A stretch of 23,927 nucleotides of DNA from JASFJH01 sp050117725 (GTDB taxonomy: Bacteria > Pseudomonadota > Gammaproteobacteria > AKS1): contig JASFME010000012.1 of NCBI GenBank assembly GCA_050117725.1, positions 1-23,927 of the forward strand, read 5' to 3'. Of this stretch, positions 15,319-23,027 are shown one piece after another; position 1 is the first letter of the stretch; every line of letters starts with the position of its first letter. The position numbers were made by a program, and so were the translations under genes. The notes below the pieces were generated by a model. The model made no database searches, had not been told where the DNA came from, and was given only the letters and a program-made list of their open reading frames with translations.

Positions 15319-16182
15319 TTACCCGCGCCGGGGCAGATAACGTAGCGGGTCTATCGGTTTGCCATCGCGACGAATCTGGAAATGCAACTTGACCCGATCC
15401 ACGCCACTGCGGCCCATCTCCGCAATCTTCTGGCCCTGTTTGACCTGTTGCCCTTCCTTGACAAGCAACTTTCGATTATGCGCGTAAGCACTTAAAAACC
15501 TTTCATTATGCTTGACGATAATAAGCTTACCGTAGCCCCGAAGTCCACTCCCGCTGTATACCACACGCCCGGCGGCCGAAGCCGTCACAGACTGGCCCAA
15601 CCGGCCACTGATATCGATACCCTTGCGGGTCTCGTCACTGCTTGAATAGGTTTCAATGACTTTGCCGTGTGTCGGCCAGCGCCATTTCAGGTTTTTTGCT
15701 CCGGCGACTGGCTTTTTCACGGATTGCTTGCTGGCAGCAGGCCTTGCCGCAATCTTTTGTGTCGACTTCCTGCCTGATGCCGTCTTTTTCCTGCTAGATG
15801 CCGACTTTTTGACGACGTTTGCGGATTTTCTTTGTGTATTGGGCGACGCCCGCACCCGCAGGCGTTGACCGACGTAGATCGTATAGGGCGCGCGAATGCC
15901 ATTGAGGCGGGCCAACTGACGGTAATCCTTGCCATAATGAAAGGCAATTGAATAGAGGGTCTCACCCCTGCGCACGATATGTGTACTGGCATGGCGATTG
16001 ATGGAGGTCTGGCTACGCGCAGATTTGCCAGTGTGTCCGACCGGCGCCAGCGAGCTGCTGCCCCCGCAACCTGCCAGCCCTACCAGGCAGGCCAGGCATA
16101 CAGGGATAAACTTGCCATACAGGTCAGTCAAGCCCGCCCAGTAATGGTACAAAGCTGACCTGATCGAGTAACCGACTGTCAT
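15319..16182 (-). CDS. nlpD: NlpD-like lipoprotein, LysM plus degenerate LytM (M23) domain
   Basis: This is an outer-membrane lipoprotein that in E. coli activates the amidase AmiC at the division septum. A hydrophobic stretch ends in the lipobox LAGC, with the modified Cys at residue 39 of the chosen frame. A LysM domain follows ('HIVRRGETLYSIAFHYGKDY'), then a Lys/Ala/Ser-rich linker, then the LytM domain ('KGIDISGRLGQSVTASAAGR' to 'LHFQIRRDGKPIDPLRYLP'). Two zinc-ligand positions are lost (Arg before KGIDI, and YAH instead of HxH), as in E. coli NlpD, so it is a regulator and not a hydrolase. The ATG at 16182 has AGGA five bases ahead. A TTG at 16131 would give a more typical signal peptide. 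Both starts overlap pcm. Confidence 0.9.
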   Translation of the reverse strand: MTVGYSIRSALYHYWAGLTDLYGKFIPVCLACLVGLAGCGGSSSLAPVGHTGKSARSQTSINRHASTHIVRRGETLYSIAFHYGKDYRQLARLNGIRAPYTIYVGQRLRVRASPNTQRKSANVVKKSASSRKKTASGRKSTQKIAARPAASKQSVKKPVAGAKNLKWRWPTHGKVIETYSSSDETRKGIDISGRLGQSVTASAAGRVVYSGSGLRGYGKLIIVKHNERFLSAYAHNRKLLVKEGQQVKQGQKIAEMGRSGVDRVKLHFQIRRDGKPIDPLRYLPRRG

Positions 16183-16789
16183 AGCTGTCCTGCCCGGTTC
16201 GCATGACTTCGAGTAATTCCTGCCGGCCCTGATCACCAACCGGGATGATCAGACGGCCGCCTTCGACAAGTTGTTCACACAGCGGCTTGGGCACCTGTGG
16301 CGGTGCAGCCGTGACGATGATCGCATCATAGGGCGCATAACGCTTCCAGCCCCAGTTGCCATCACTGTAGGTAAATCGAATATTGCGCAAACCCAGTTCC
16401 CGGCAGCGTGCCTGCGCCTGGTCTGCAAGCGGCCTGATACGCTCGACCGTGTATACCAGCTCGACCAGCCGGGCCAGGATCGCAGCCTGGTAACCTGAGC
16501 CGGTACCGACCTCGAGCACCTTTTTCGGTGGTTGCCCCCTGCCCAGCAGCGCCTCGGTCATACGTGCCACAATATAGGGCTGCGAGATGGTCTGGCCATG
16601 GCCGATGGGCAAGGCGGTATCCTCGTATGCGCGGTGCGCCAGCGCCTCGTCCATAAAAATATGCCGTGGCGTGGTACGCATCACCTCGAGCACGTCTTCA
16701 TTCTGGATACCTTTCTCGCGCAGGCGATCGATCAAGCGGTCGCGGGTACGCTGCGAGGTCATACCGATGCCACGATGCAGGTCGTTCAT
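16124..16789 (-). CDS. pcm: Protein-L-isoaspartate O-methyltransferase
   Basis: Pcm methylates isoaspartyl residues in damaged proteins using S-adenosylmethionine, starting their repair. It has 221 residues (E. coli 208). The family segment 'ALPIGHGQTISQPYIVARMTE' is at about 59-79, SAM motif I is VLEVGTGSGYQ at 91-101, and 'PYDAIIVTAAPPQVPKPL' follows. The ATG overlaps the surE stop in an ATGA and has AGGAG eight bases upstream. An internal ATG (16762) would match the E. coli start but lacks this coupling. The 3' end overlaps the nlpD start. Confidence 0.96.
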   Translation of the reverse strand: MNDLHRGIGMTSQRTRDRLIDRLREKGIQNEDVLEVMRTTPRHIFMDEALAHRAYEDTALPIGHGQTISQPYIVARMTEALLGRGQPPKKVLEVGTGSGYQAAILARLVELVYTVERIRPLADQAQARCRELGLRNIRFTYSDGNWGWKRYAPYDAIIVTAAPPQVPKPLCEQLVEGGRLIIPVGDQGRQELLEVMRTGQDSYDSRLLDQVSFVPLLGGLD

Positions 16790-17565
16790 CCCCCCTGCTC
16801 CTGTTGGGCCTTCGGCGATAACCAGTGCGCGACCTTGTCGAGCGCCCGGTAACTGGTCATGTCGATGTGCAGCGGTGTGATCGAGACGGCCGATTCATTG
16901 ATGGCATGAAAGTCTGTGCCCGGACCGGCATCCTGGCCATCACCCGGTGGCCCAACCCAGTAAATGTCCTTGCCGCGCGGATCCTGGGTCTTGTGCACGG
17001 GTTCGGAACGATGCCGGCGTCCGAGCCGGGTGGCCTGCATGCCCGAGAGTTGTTCGTAGGGCAGGTCCGGCACGTTGATACTGAGGATGGTATCGGCCGG
17101 CAAGGGGTCATGCCGCAGTCGTTCGACGAGCTCACAGGTTACCTGCGCCGCCGTTTCGAAATGCCGGGCATTTTCACCCACGAGCGACACGGCCATGGCC
17201 GGTGCGCCGAGAAAACGGCCTTCGACAGCTGCCGCCACGGTGCCGGAATACAGCACATCATCGCCGAGATTTGCACCGGCATTGATCCCGGCAATCACCA
17301 TATCCGGCTCGTGTTCGAGCAACCCCGTGATGGCCAGATGGACACAATCAGTGGGTGTGCCCTCGACACAGATAAAACCGTTTTCCATGTGCGTGGCACG
17401 GATAGGATTATCCAGGGTCAGGGAATTGCTCGCCCCGCTCCGGTTACGATCCGGGGCCACGACAATGATCTCGGCCTCGCCCCCGAACGCCTCGGTCAAC
17501 GCCGCCGCCAGGCAAACTATACCCGGCGCCTGGTAACCATCATCATTGCTGATCAGAATTCGCAT
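16786..17565 (-). CDS. surE: 5'/3'-nucleotidase SurE
   Basis: SurE is a metal-dependent phosphatase acting on nucleoside monophosphates and is linked to stationary-phase survival. At 259 residues it matches the family (E. coli 253). The N-terminal metal motif MRILISNDDGYQAPGI contains D8 and D9. 'APDRNRSGASNSLT' carries the conserved Ser, and 'VIAGINAGANLGDDVLYSGT' carries the conserved Asn. It opens the surE-pcm-nlpD-rpoS cluster behind an AT-rich upstream region. In E. coli truD precedes it directly; here a plus-strand smrA gene intervenes. Confidence 0.97.
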   Translation of the reverse strand: MRILISNDDGYQAPGIVCLAAALTEAFGGEAEIIVVAPDRNRSGASNSLTLDNPIRATHMENGFICVEGTPTDCVHLAITGLLEHEPDMVIAGINAGANLGDDVLYSGTVAAAVEGRFLGAPAMAVSLVGENARHFETAAQVTCELVERLRHDPLPADTILSINVPDLPYEQLSGMQATRLGRRHRSEPVHKTQDPRGKDIYWVGPPGDGQDAGPGTDFHAINESAVSITPLHIDMTSYRALDKVAHWLSPKAQQEQGG

Positions 17566-17660
17566 GTTATCAATACACCATTATTGTTTTTATCTTATAT
17601 AGACAATCACTTATACTCAATAGTTAAATGCTTTTATGAGTCTTGTTCCCGTTCCTGATC
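17566..17660. promoter_or_regulatory. AT-rich divergent promoter region between surE and smrA
   Basis: This 95-base segment is strikingly richer in A+T than its surroundings. On the minus strand, TTGAGT is followed after 17 bases by TAAGAT, a usable promoter for surE and hence the rpoS cluster. On the plus strand, TATACT (about 17612-17617) is a plausible -10 for smrA without a good -35. The elements overlap, so the two transcription units may compete. Confidence 0.45.
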
Positions 17661-18206
17661 ATGGCCGACAAACCCGACAATCCCGCTGATGACAGCAAGC
17701 TGTTCCGTGAGGCCATGCGTGGTGTCCGGCGACACGAGCATGATCGGCATCATTACCGGCCATCGCACAAACCACGGCCAATCCCCTACCAGACATTGCG
17801 CGACGAGAGAGAGGTACTCGATGACATGTTCTCGGACGCCTTTCGTCCCGGGGACGTCGAAACCGGCGAAGAGCTGCTGTTCGCCCGTACCGGTCTGCAA
17901 CACCGGGTTATGCGCCAGTTACGCCGTGGCCAGTACCGCATCGAGGCCGAACTCGACCTGCATGGCATGACCGTCAACGAGGCGCGCATCGCCCTGACCG
18001 ATTTTCTCAAGCACTGCCGGCGCAGCAGTGTGCGTTGTATTCGCATCGTGCATGGCAAGGGCCATGGTTCAAGACAAAAACTGCCGGTCCTGAAAAACAA
18101 GGTCAACGGCTGGTTGCGCCAGCGTGACGAGGTACTTGCCTTCAGCTCCGCCCTGCCCGTCGATGGCGGTACCGGTGCGGTATACGTCCTGCTCAAGCGC
18201 GGCTAA
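17661..18206 (+). CDS. smrA: SmrA-type Smr-domain protein (putative endonuclease)
   Basis: This 181-residue protein has an N-terminal 'DDSKLFREAMRGVRRH' segment, a middle 'LQHRVMRQLRRGQYRIEAEL' segment, and a C-terminal Smr domain. That domain begins with DLHGMTVNEAR, continues with 'IRIVHGKGHGS', and ends in 'SALPVDGGTGAVYVLLKRG'. The order and the 'ALPxxGGxGAxYV' end match E. coli YdaL (SmrA) better than SmrB. Smr domains are nucleic-acid nucleases, and SmrB cleaves mRNA at collided ribosomes; SmrA's role is less clear. The frame opens at a TTG (17643), but the ATG at 17661 fits the family better. No clear ribosome site is visible. Its stop directly abuts that of truD. Confidence 0.9.
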   Translation: MADKPDNPADDSKLFREAMRGVRRHEHDRHHYRPSHKPRPIPYQTLRDEREVLDDMFSDAFRPGDVETGEELLFARTGLQHRVMRQLRRGQYRIEAELDLHGMTVNEARIALTDFLKHCRRSSVRCIRIVHGKGHGSRQKLPVLKNKVNGWLRQRDEVLAFSSALPVDGGTGAVYVLLKRG

Positions 18207-19262
18207 TCAACTCTCCCGCCCTGCCTCATAGACATCGAGACACTCGCGCAGCGCCGTTGTGGCGAAACAACCCGCCACCAGTTCAAAACTGACCTCCAGG
18301 CAGTCTGCCTCGATTGACCAGTCGAGTTGGCTGACGTTCATACGCAAGGCGCGCCGATCACTGTCGAGCCCGCAACGTTCCAGCCCCTTACACCAGTCCT
18401 GTAATCCCGCCAGTGCCTGCGCTTCGATTTCCGCTGCCTCGCCTTCTGGCTGGTGACCCTGTTTGCCCCACATAGTGGCGGCAATATGTATTTCTCCGCT
18501 GTGCAAGCGCTGCAGCAGTTCCTCGTTGACTTCATCGACAGAAAAAAAACCATGCCGTCCATCGCGCAGGCAGATATCGCCGACACAGGGTACCGACCAT
18601 GTACCGGCACGCACGCGTGCATCCAGGATCGCGTTGAATAACAGGCTGCGCGCGGCAGAGATCGCCATCTCGCGTTGTGAGCGGGACATGCGCTTGCCCC
18701 CGAACAGCTGTAATGCCTGTTCAAGATTACTGGCCTCGCGTCCGAAGCGCTGCGCTCCGAAATAGTTGGGCACACCATGTGCGGCAATCTTGCCAAGACG
18801 TTCTTCCAGCTCATGTCGCTCAGCATCAAGCTGCTGAATGCGCAGGCGGAAACGATTACCCAGCAAGGCGCCACGTTTCAGCTTGCGTGAGTGGCGTTGC
18901 GCCTCCAGCACCTCGACTTCGTCATTGTTCAATAGCGACCAGTCTGGGTCGGCCTTGCCCGGCAGGTGAACACTGAACCATTGCGTGGTCACCGCGTAAC
19001 GGTCCTTGCGCCCGGCATAACTGACATGCTTGCGCGGTACATCAGCAACACGCGCCAGTTGCCCGGCGATCCAGTCGGTATTGCTGTTGGTTTTGCGGAT
19101 TTTCAACCAGACATGCTCACCTTGCCCCTGTGGCGCCGCCAGGGGGATTTCATCGACGACAAAATCCTCTGGCCGGGTACGCAGCCGGCCGCTGCCACAG
19201 GGTTTGCCCAGGGCTCGCGCCGGGTTCAGGGCCAGTGTCAGTATTTCCTGATCAACAGCCAT
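18207..19262 (-). CDS. truD: tRNA pseudouridine-13 synthase TruD
   Basis: TruD makes pseudouridine 13 in tRNA-Glu. At 351 residues it matches E. coli (349). The catalytic Asp is D87 in SYAGRKDRYAV, where most homologues read GLKDR; the Leu-to-Arg change next to the motif is mild. Other family features are 'RPEDFVVDEIPL' near the N-terminus, 'GNRFRLRI' and 'GVPNYFGAQRFGREASN'. It starts 11 bases after the ispF stop on the same strand and is the last gene of the pyrG-kdsA-eno-ftsB-ispD-ispF run. Its stop codon touches the smrA stop from the other strand. Confidence 0.96.
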   Translation of the reverse strand: MAVDQEILTLALNPARALGKPCGSGRLRTRPEDFVVDEIPLAAPQGQGEHVWLKIRKTNSNTDWIAGQLARVADVPRKHVSYAGRKDRYAVTTQWFSVHLPGKADPDWSLLNNDEVEVLEAQRHSRKLKRGALLGNRFRLRIQQLDAERHELEERLGKIAAHGVPNYFGAQRFGREASNLEQALQLFGGKRMSRSQREMAISAARSLLFNAILDARVRAGTWSVPCVGDICLRDGRHGFFSVDEVNEELLQRLHSGEIHIAATMWGKQGHQPEGEAAEIEAQALAGLQDWCKGLERCGLDSDRRALRMNVSQLDWSIEADCLEVSFELVAGCFATTALRECLDVYEAGRES

Positions 19263-19273
19263 GCCAGATGTCT

Positions 19274-19747
19274 TCAGGCATCAACAAGTAACACAACGGC
19301 GAACGCGGCGATGCCCTCGCCGCGGCCGGTAAAACCAAGCCGCTCGGTAGTCGTTGCCTTTACATTAATCCGATCGTGCGGCACGCCCAGGTCATGGGCG
19401 AGGTGATCGCGCATCGTATCGATATACGGTGCCAGTTTCGGCGCCTGGGCAACGACGGTGCAATCAAGGTTGCCAACCACGAACTTGCGCTGTGCGAGTT
19501 GTTCGACCACGTTACGCAGCAATATCCGGCTGTCGATATTCTGAAATTGCGGATCATCATCCGGGAAGTGTCGGCCGATATCGCCGAGTGCGGCGGCACC
19601 AAGCAGGGCGTCACAGATTGCGTGGAGCAACACATCGGCATCGGAATGCCCGGCCAGGCCTTTGTCGTGGGGTATTTCAACACCACCAAGCAGCAGTGGC
19701 CGATTGTCGGCAAAGGCATGGACATCAAAACCCTGACCTATACGCAT
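19274..19747 (-). CDS. ispF: 2-C-methyl-D-erythritol 2,4-cyclodiphosphate synthase IspF
   Basis: The enzyme cyclises the CDP-methylerythritol phosphate intermediate in the MEP isoprenoid pathway. It has 157 residues (E. coli 159). The zinc ligands D8, H10 and H42 are in place: MRIGQGFDVHAF, then GHSDADVLLHA. 'GDIGRHFPDDD' and the C-terminal 'NVKATTTERLGFTGRGEGIA' are standard. It starts three bases after the ispD stop, so the two MEP genes are co-translated, while the intermediate kinase IspE is not in the window. Confidence 0.98.
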   Translation of the reverse strand: MRIGQGFDVHAFADNRPLLLGGVEIPHDKGLAGHSDADVLLHAICDALLGAAALGDIGRHFPDDDPQFQNIDSRILLRNVVEQLAQRKFVVGNLDCTVVAQAPKLAPYIDTMRDHLAHDLGVPHDRINVKATTTERLGFTGRGEGIAAFAVVLLVDA

Positions 19748-19750
19748 CGC

Positions 19751-20512
19751 CTAACCCTCATCCGCATTCAAACCGTCACTGTCAAGGATACCCGGTATCA
19801 CATCTTCAAGACCACGCTGATGGCGCAGAAAAAATTCGGCCAGTGCCAGGTCTTCCGGGCGCGTGATCTTGATATTATCCGCACTGCCCTCGACCATAAT
19901 CGGTTGCCGACCTGACAGCTCGATCGCAGAAGACTCATCCGTTACCAGCTTGCCCGACTCCAGCGCCATACGCAGGGCATTGCGCAGGCTGCCAAGATGA
20001 AACATCTGCGGGGTCAGGGCATGCCACAGGCCATCACGATCGACTGTCTCTTCGACCTCACACGTGACATCAGCACGTTTAATCGTGTCACGCACCGGTA
20101 CGCCGAGCAGGCCACCCACCGGGTGCACGGCAAGAAGATCCATGAGCAGGTCCAGATCCTTGCGTTGCAGGCAGGGCCGGGCGGCGTCATGGACAAGCAC
20201 CCAGTCAGCATCACTGGCATGGTCAGCCAGTGCCTCCAGGGCATTCACTACCGAGTGACAACGTTCAGCGCCACCATTCACGGTTAACAAGGGTTTGTCC
20301 GTATCGAAATGCAGGCCCTGCCAGGTTTCGTCGTCTTCCGAGATGGCAACGACCACACCGCTGATACGCGGATGCTGCAGGAATATATCAATACTGTGCT
20401 CAATCACCGTGCGACCGGCCAGCGGCAGGTACTGCTTGGGGATGTGGCTGCGCATGCGCTTGCCGATACCGGCAGCCGGGATCACGGCCCAGTATGTTTG
20501 TTCGATATTCAC
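19751..20512 (-). CDS. ispD: 2-C-methyl-D-erythritol 4-phosphate cytidylyltransferase IspD
   Basis: IspD couples CTP to methylerythritol phosphate in the MEP pathway. The 253-residue protein (E. coli 236) begins with the nucleotide-binding signature 'AVIPAAGIGKRM' and 'PKQYLPLAG' (residues 9-32). 'VHDAARPCLQ' and 'GVPVRDTIKRAD' complete the family pattern. The extra length is an ordinary C-terminal tail. Its ATG overlaps the ftsB stop (ATGA), as expected for coupled expression. pyrG, which makes its substrate CTP, is upstream in the same run. Confidence 0.97.
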   Translation of the reverse strand: MNIEQTYWAVIPAAGIGKRMRSHIPKQYLPLAGRTVIEHSIDIFLQHPRISGVVVAISEDDETWQGLHFDTDKPLLTVNGGAERCHSVVNALEALADHASDADWVLVHDAARPCLQRKDLDLLMDLLAVHPVGGLLGVPVRDTIKRADVTCEVEETVDRDGLWHALTPQMFHLGSLRNALRMALESGKLVTDESSAIELSGRQPIMVEGSADNIKITRPEDLALAEFFLRHQRGLEDVIPGILDSDGLNADEG

Positions 20513-20802
20513 TTTGCCGGCTCCGCACTGGCTTCTGGCACAATCTGGTAGAAGCGTTCACCCTGCTTGACCATGCCAAGCTCGTTGCGCGCGCGCTCCT
20601 CGATCGCATCAAGCCCTTGCTTGAGGTCCCGCACCTCGGCCTCGAGTGCCGCGTTGCGTTCCCGCAGTTGCTCGTTATCGCGCTGTTGCCGTTCAACCTG
20701 TTGGCGTAATTGCCAGACTTCACTCAGACTGCCTTCGCCAAACCACAGCGTGAGTTGCAGACTAACCAGCAACAACACCAGTATGGCAATGAGCAGTCTC
20801 AT
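20509..20802 (-). CDS. ftsB: Cell division protein FtsB
   Basis: FtsB is a bitopic inner-membrane protein of the FtsQLB divisome complex. It has 97 residues: a membrane segment at about 2-20, 'LWFGEGSL', a heptad-like coiled coil rich in Gln, Arg and Glu (about 28-70), and the family end 'AIEERARNELGMVKQGERFY'. E. coli FtsB has 103 residues with the same layout. A GGAGG motif occurs 19 bases before the ATG, too far to be an ideal ribosome site. It lies 62 bases after eno and overlaps ispD. Confidence 0.96.
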   Translation of the reverse strand: MRLLIAILVLLLVSLQLTLWFGEGSLSEVWQLRQQVERQQRDNEQLRERNAALEAEVRDLKQGLDAIEERARNELGMVKQGERFYQIVPEASAEPAK

Positions 20803-20864
20803 GATCGGTTGTATTTACGCCTCCAGTCATCGCACCGGTCGATTAACCGCGCATAGACATGTGA

Positions 20865-22151
20865 TCAAGCAAGATTCTTAAAGGCTCTCTTGCCAGGGTA
20901 AACGGCCTTGTCACCAAGCGCTTCCTCGATACGGATCAGCTGGTTGTACTTGGCAACACGGTCAGTACGTGACAGTGAACCGGTCTTGATCTGGCCACTG
21001 GCTGTCGCGACAACGATGTCGGCGATAGTGGTATCCTCGGTTTCACCGGAACGGTGCGAGACTACAGCCGTATAATTCGCCTTGTGCGCCATATCAATGG
21101 CGGCGAATGTTTCGGTCAAGGTACCGATCTGGTTAACCTTGATCAGGATCGAGTTGGCGATGTGCTTGTCGATACCTTCCTTGAGGATCTCCGGGTTGGT
21201 CACGAACAGGTCATCGCCCACCAGTTGCACGCGTTTGCCGAGTTTTTCGGTCAATAGCGCCCAGCCTTCCCAGTCATTTTCGTCCATGCCGTCTTCGATT
21301 GACAGGATCGGGTACTTGTCACACCAGTCTGTGAGTAAATCGGCAAATTCAGCCGCTGTCAGTGATTTGCCTTCCGAGGTCAGCTCATACTTGCCGTCCT
21401 TGTAGAATTCTGAACTGGCCGCATCAATGCCGATAAAGATATCTTCACCAGCCTTGTAACCGGCCTTGTCGATGGCCTCGAGAATGACTTCGATCGCCGC
21501 TTCGTTCGACGGCAGGTCCGGGGCAAAGCCGCCTTCATCACCCACTGCTGTATTCATGCCACGGCCGTGCAGGACTGACTTGAGCGCGTGAAACACTTCG
21601 GTACCGTAGCGCACCGCCTCGGACAGGCCTGGCGCACCGGCCGGGATGATCATAAATTCCTGCAGGTCGACACTGTTATCGGCATGCGCACCGCCATTGA
21701 TGATATTCATCATCGGCACCGGCATGGCGTACTCGCCCGTGCACAGGTATTCGTACAATGGTTTGCCGGTTGCCGCAGCCGCGGCCCTGGCCACGGCCAT
21801 CGAGACGGCGAGGATCGCGTTGGCACCGAGGCGCCCCTTGTTGTCCGTACCATCGAGATCGATCATGCACTGATCGATTGCTACCTGATCGTCCGCTGCC
21901 TTGCCAAGCAGTGCATCGCGAATCTCTGTGTTGACGTTGCTGACTGCCTTGCTGACGCCCTTGCCCCCAAAACGGCCCTTGTCGTCATCGCGCAGTTCTA
22001 CGGCTTCACGGGTACCGGTTGAGGCACCGGACGGCACCGAGGCACGACCAAACGCACCACCTTCAAGCACAACATCGGCTTCAACGGTCGGGTTACCACG
22101 TGAATCAATGATCTGACGCGCATGGATATTTTTGATTGCTGTATCTGTCAT
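20865..22151 (-). CDS. eno: Enolase
   Basis: Enolase interconverts 2-phosphoglycerate and phosphoenolpyruvate, and in gammaproteobacteria also joins the RNA degradosome. Its 428 residues match the family (E. coli 432). Markers include 'ARQIIDSRGNPTVEADVVLE', 'SVPSGASTGTREAVELRD', the catalytic-acid loop 'VGDEGGFAPDL', metal ligands in 'LSIEDGMDENDW' and 'VGDDLFVTNP', the catalytic Lys in 'ILIKVNQIGT', and the signature 'SHRSGETEDTTIADI'. A GGA is the only ribosome-site-like element before the ATG. It follows kdsA by 42 bases. Confidence 0.98.
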   Translation of the reverse strand: MTDTAIKNIHARQIIDSRGNPTVEADVVLEGGAFGRASVPSGASTGTREAVELRDDDKGRFGGKGVSKAVSNVNTEIRDALLGKAADDQVAIDQCMIDLDGTDNKGRLGANAILAVSMAVARAAAAATGKPLYEYLCTGEYAMPVPMMNIINGGAHADNSVDLQEFMIIPAGAPGLSEAVRYGTEVFHALKSVLHGRGMNTAVGDEGGFAPDLPSNEAAIEVILEAIDKAGYKAGEDIFIGIDAASSEFYKDGKYELTSEGKSLTAAEFADLLTDWCDKYPILSIEDGMDENDWEGWALLTEKLGKRVQLVGDDLFVTNPEILKEGIDKHIANSILIKVNQIGTLTETFAAIDMAHKANYTAVVSHRSGETEDTTIADIVVATASGQIKTGSLSRTDRVAKYNQLIRIEEALGDKAVYPGKRAFKNLA

Positions 22152-22193
22152 GTTGTTTCCGTAATATTCCTGAAAATCGTTAACACTACAAAA

Positions 22194-23027
22194 TTAAAGT
22201 GACTGTTCAATGAAGCCGCTTTTCTTCACGCTGCGATCAATCTCGAGCAGTGTTTCGAGCAGGGCTTCCATCTGGCCAAGCGGCCAGGCATTCGGACCAT
22301 CGCTGAGCGCCTCGGCCGGGTTCGGATGGGTTTCCATAAACAGACCGGAGACCCCGGCCGCCACGGCGGCACGTGCCAGTACCGGCACAAACTCGCGTTG
22401 ACCGCCGGAACAACTGCCCTGCCCGCCCGGCAACTGCACGGAATGCGTGGCATCAAACACGACCGGGCTATCCGTATCACGCATCACGGCCAGCGAACGC
22501 ATATCGGAAACGAGGTTGTTATAGCCGAATGATACGCCGCGTTCACAGACCATAATCTGCTCATTACCGGTGGCGCGCGCCTTGTCGACAACGTTCTTCA
22601 TGTCCCAGGGGGCGAGAAACTGGCCTTTCTTGATATTGACCGGCTTGCCCTGCCCGGCAACATTCTGGATGAAATTGGTCTGGCGGCACAAAAACGCCGG
22701 GGTCTGCAGGACATCGACCACGCTCGCCACTTCATCCAGCGGTGTATCCTCGTGCACATCGGTGAGCACCGGTACACCGATCTCGTCTTTAACCTGCTGC
22801 AGGATCTGCAGCCCCTGTTCGATACCCGGGCCACGAAACGATGCATGCGAGGAACGATTGGCCTTGTCAAAGGATGACTTGTAAATAAACGGGATACCGA
22901 GGCGCCCTGTTAATTCCTTGAGTTGTGCGGCCGTCTCGAGTGCGAGCTGCTCGCCTTCGATAACACACGGGCCGGCGATCAGGAACAGGGGCTGATCGAG
23001 CCCGGCTTCGAAACCACAAAGTTTCAT
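22194..23027 (-). CDS. kdsA: 3-deoxy-D-manno-octulosonate 8-phosphate synthase KdsA (metal-dependent type)
   Basis: KdsA condenses phosphoenolpyruvate with arabinose 5-phosphate to make KDO 8-phosphate for lipopolysaccharide inner core. It has 277 residues (E. coli 284). Core motifs are 'SSFDKANRSSHASFRGPG' and 'FDATHSVQLPGG'. The residue corresponding to Asn26 of the metal-free E. coli enzyme is Cys21, in IAGPCVIEGE. With H195, E232 (METHP) and D243 (SDGPN), this completes the four metal ligands known from Aquifex KdsA. The ATG overlaps the pyrG stop (ATGA). The upstream enolase substrate relation (PEP) is a natural metabolic link. Confidence 0.96.
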   Translation of the reverse strand: MKLCGFEAGLDQPLFLIAGPCVIEGEQLALETAAQLKELTGRLGIPFIYKSSFDKANRSSHASFRGPGIEQGLQILQQVKDEIGVPVLTDVHEDTPLDEVASVVDVLQTPAFLCRQTNFIQNVAGQGKPVNIKKGQFLAPWDMKNVVDKARATGNEQIMVCERGVSFGYNNLVSDMRSLAVMRDTDSPVVFDATHSVQLPGGQGSCSGGQREFVPVLARAAVAAGVSGLFMETHPNPAEALSDGPNAWPLGQMEALLETLLEIDRSVKKSGFIEQSL

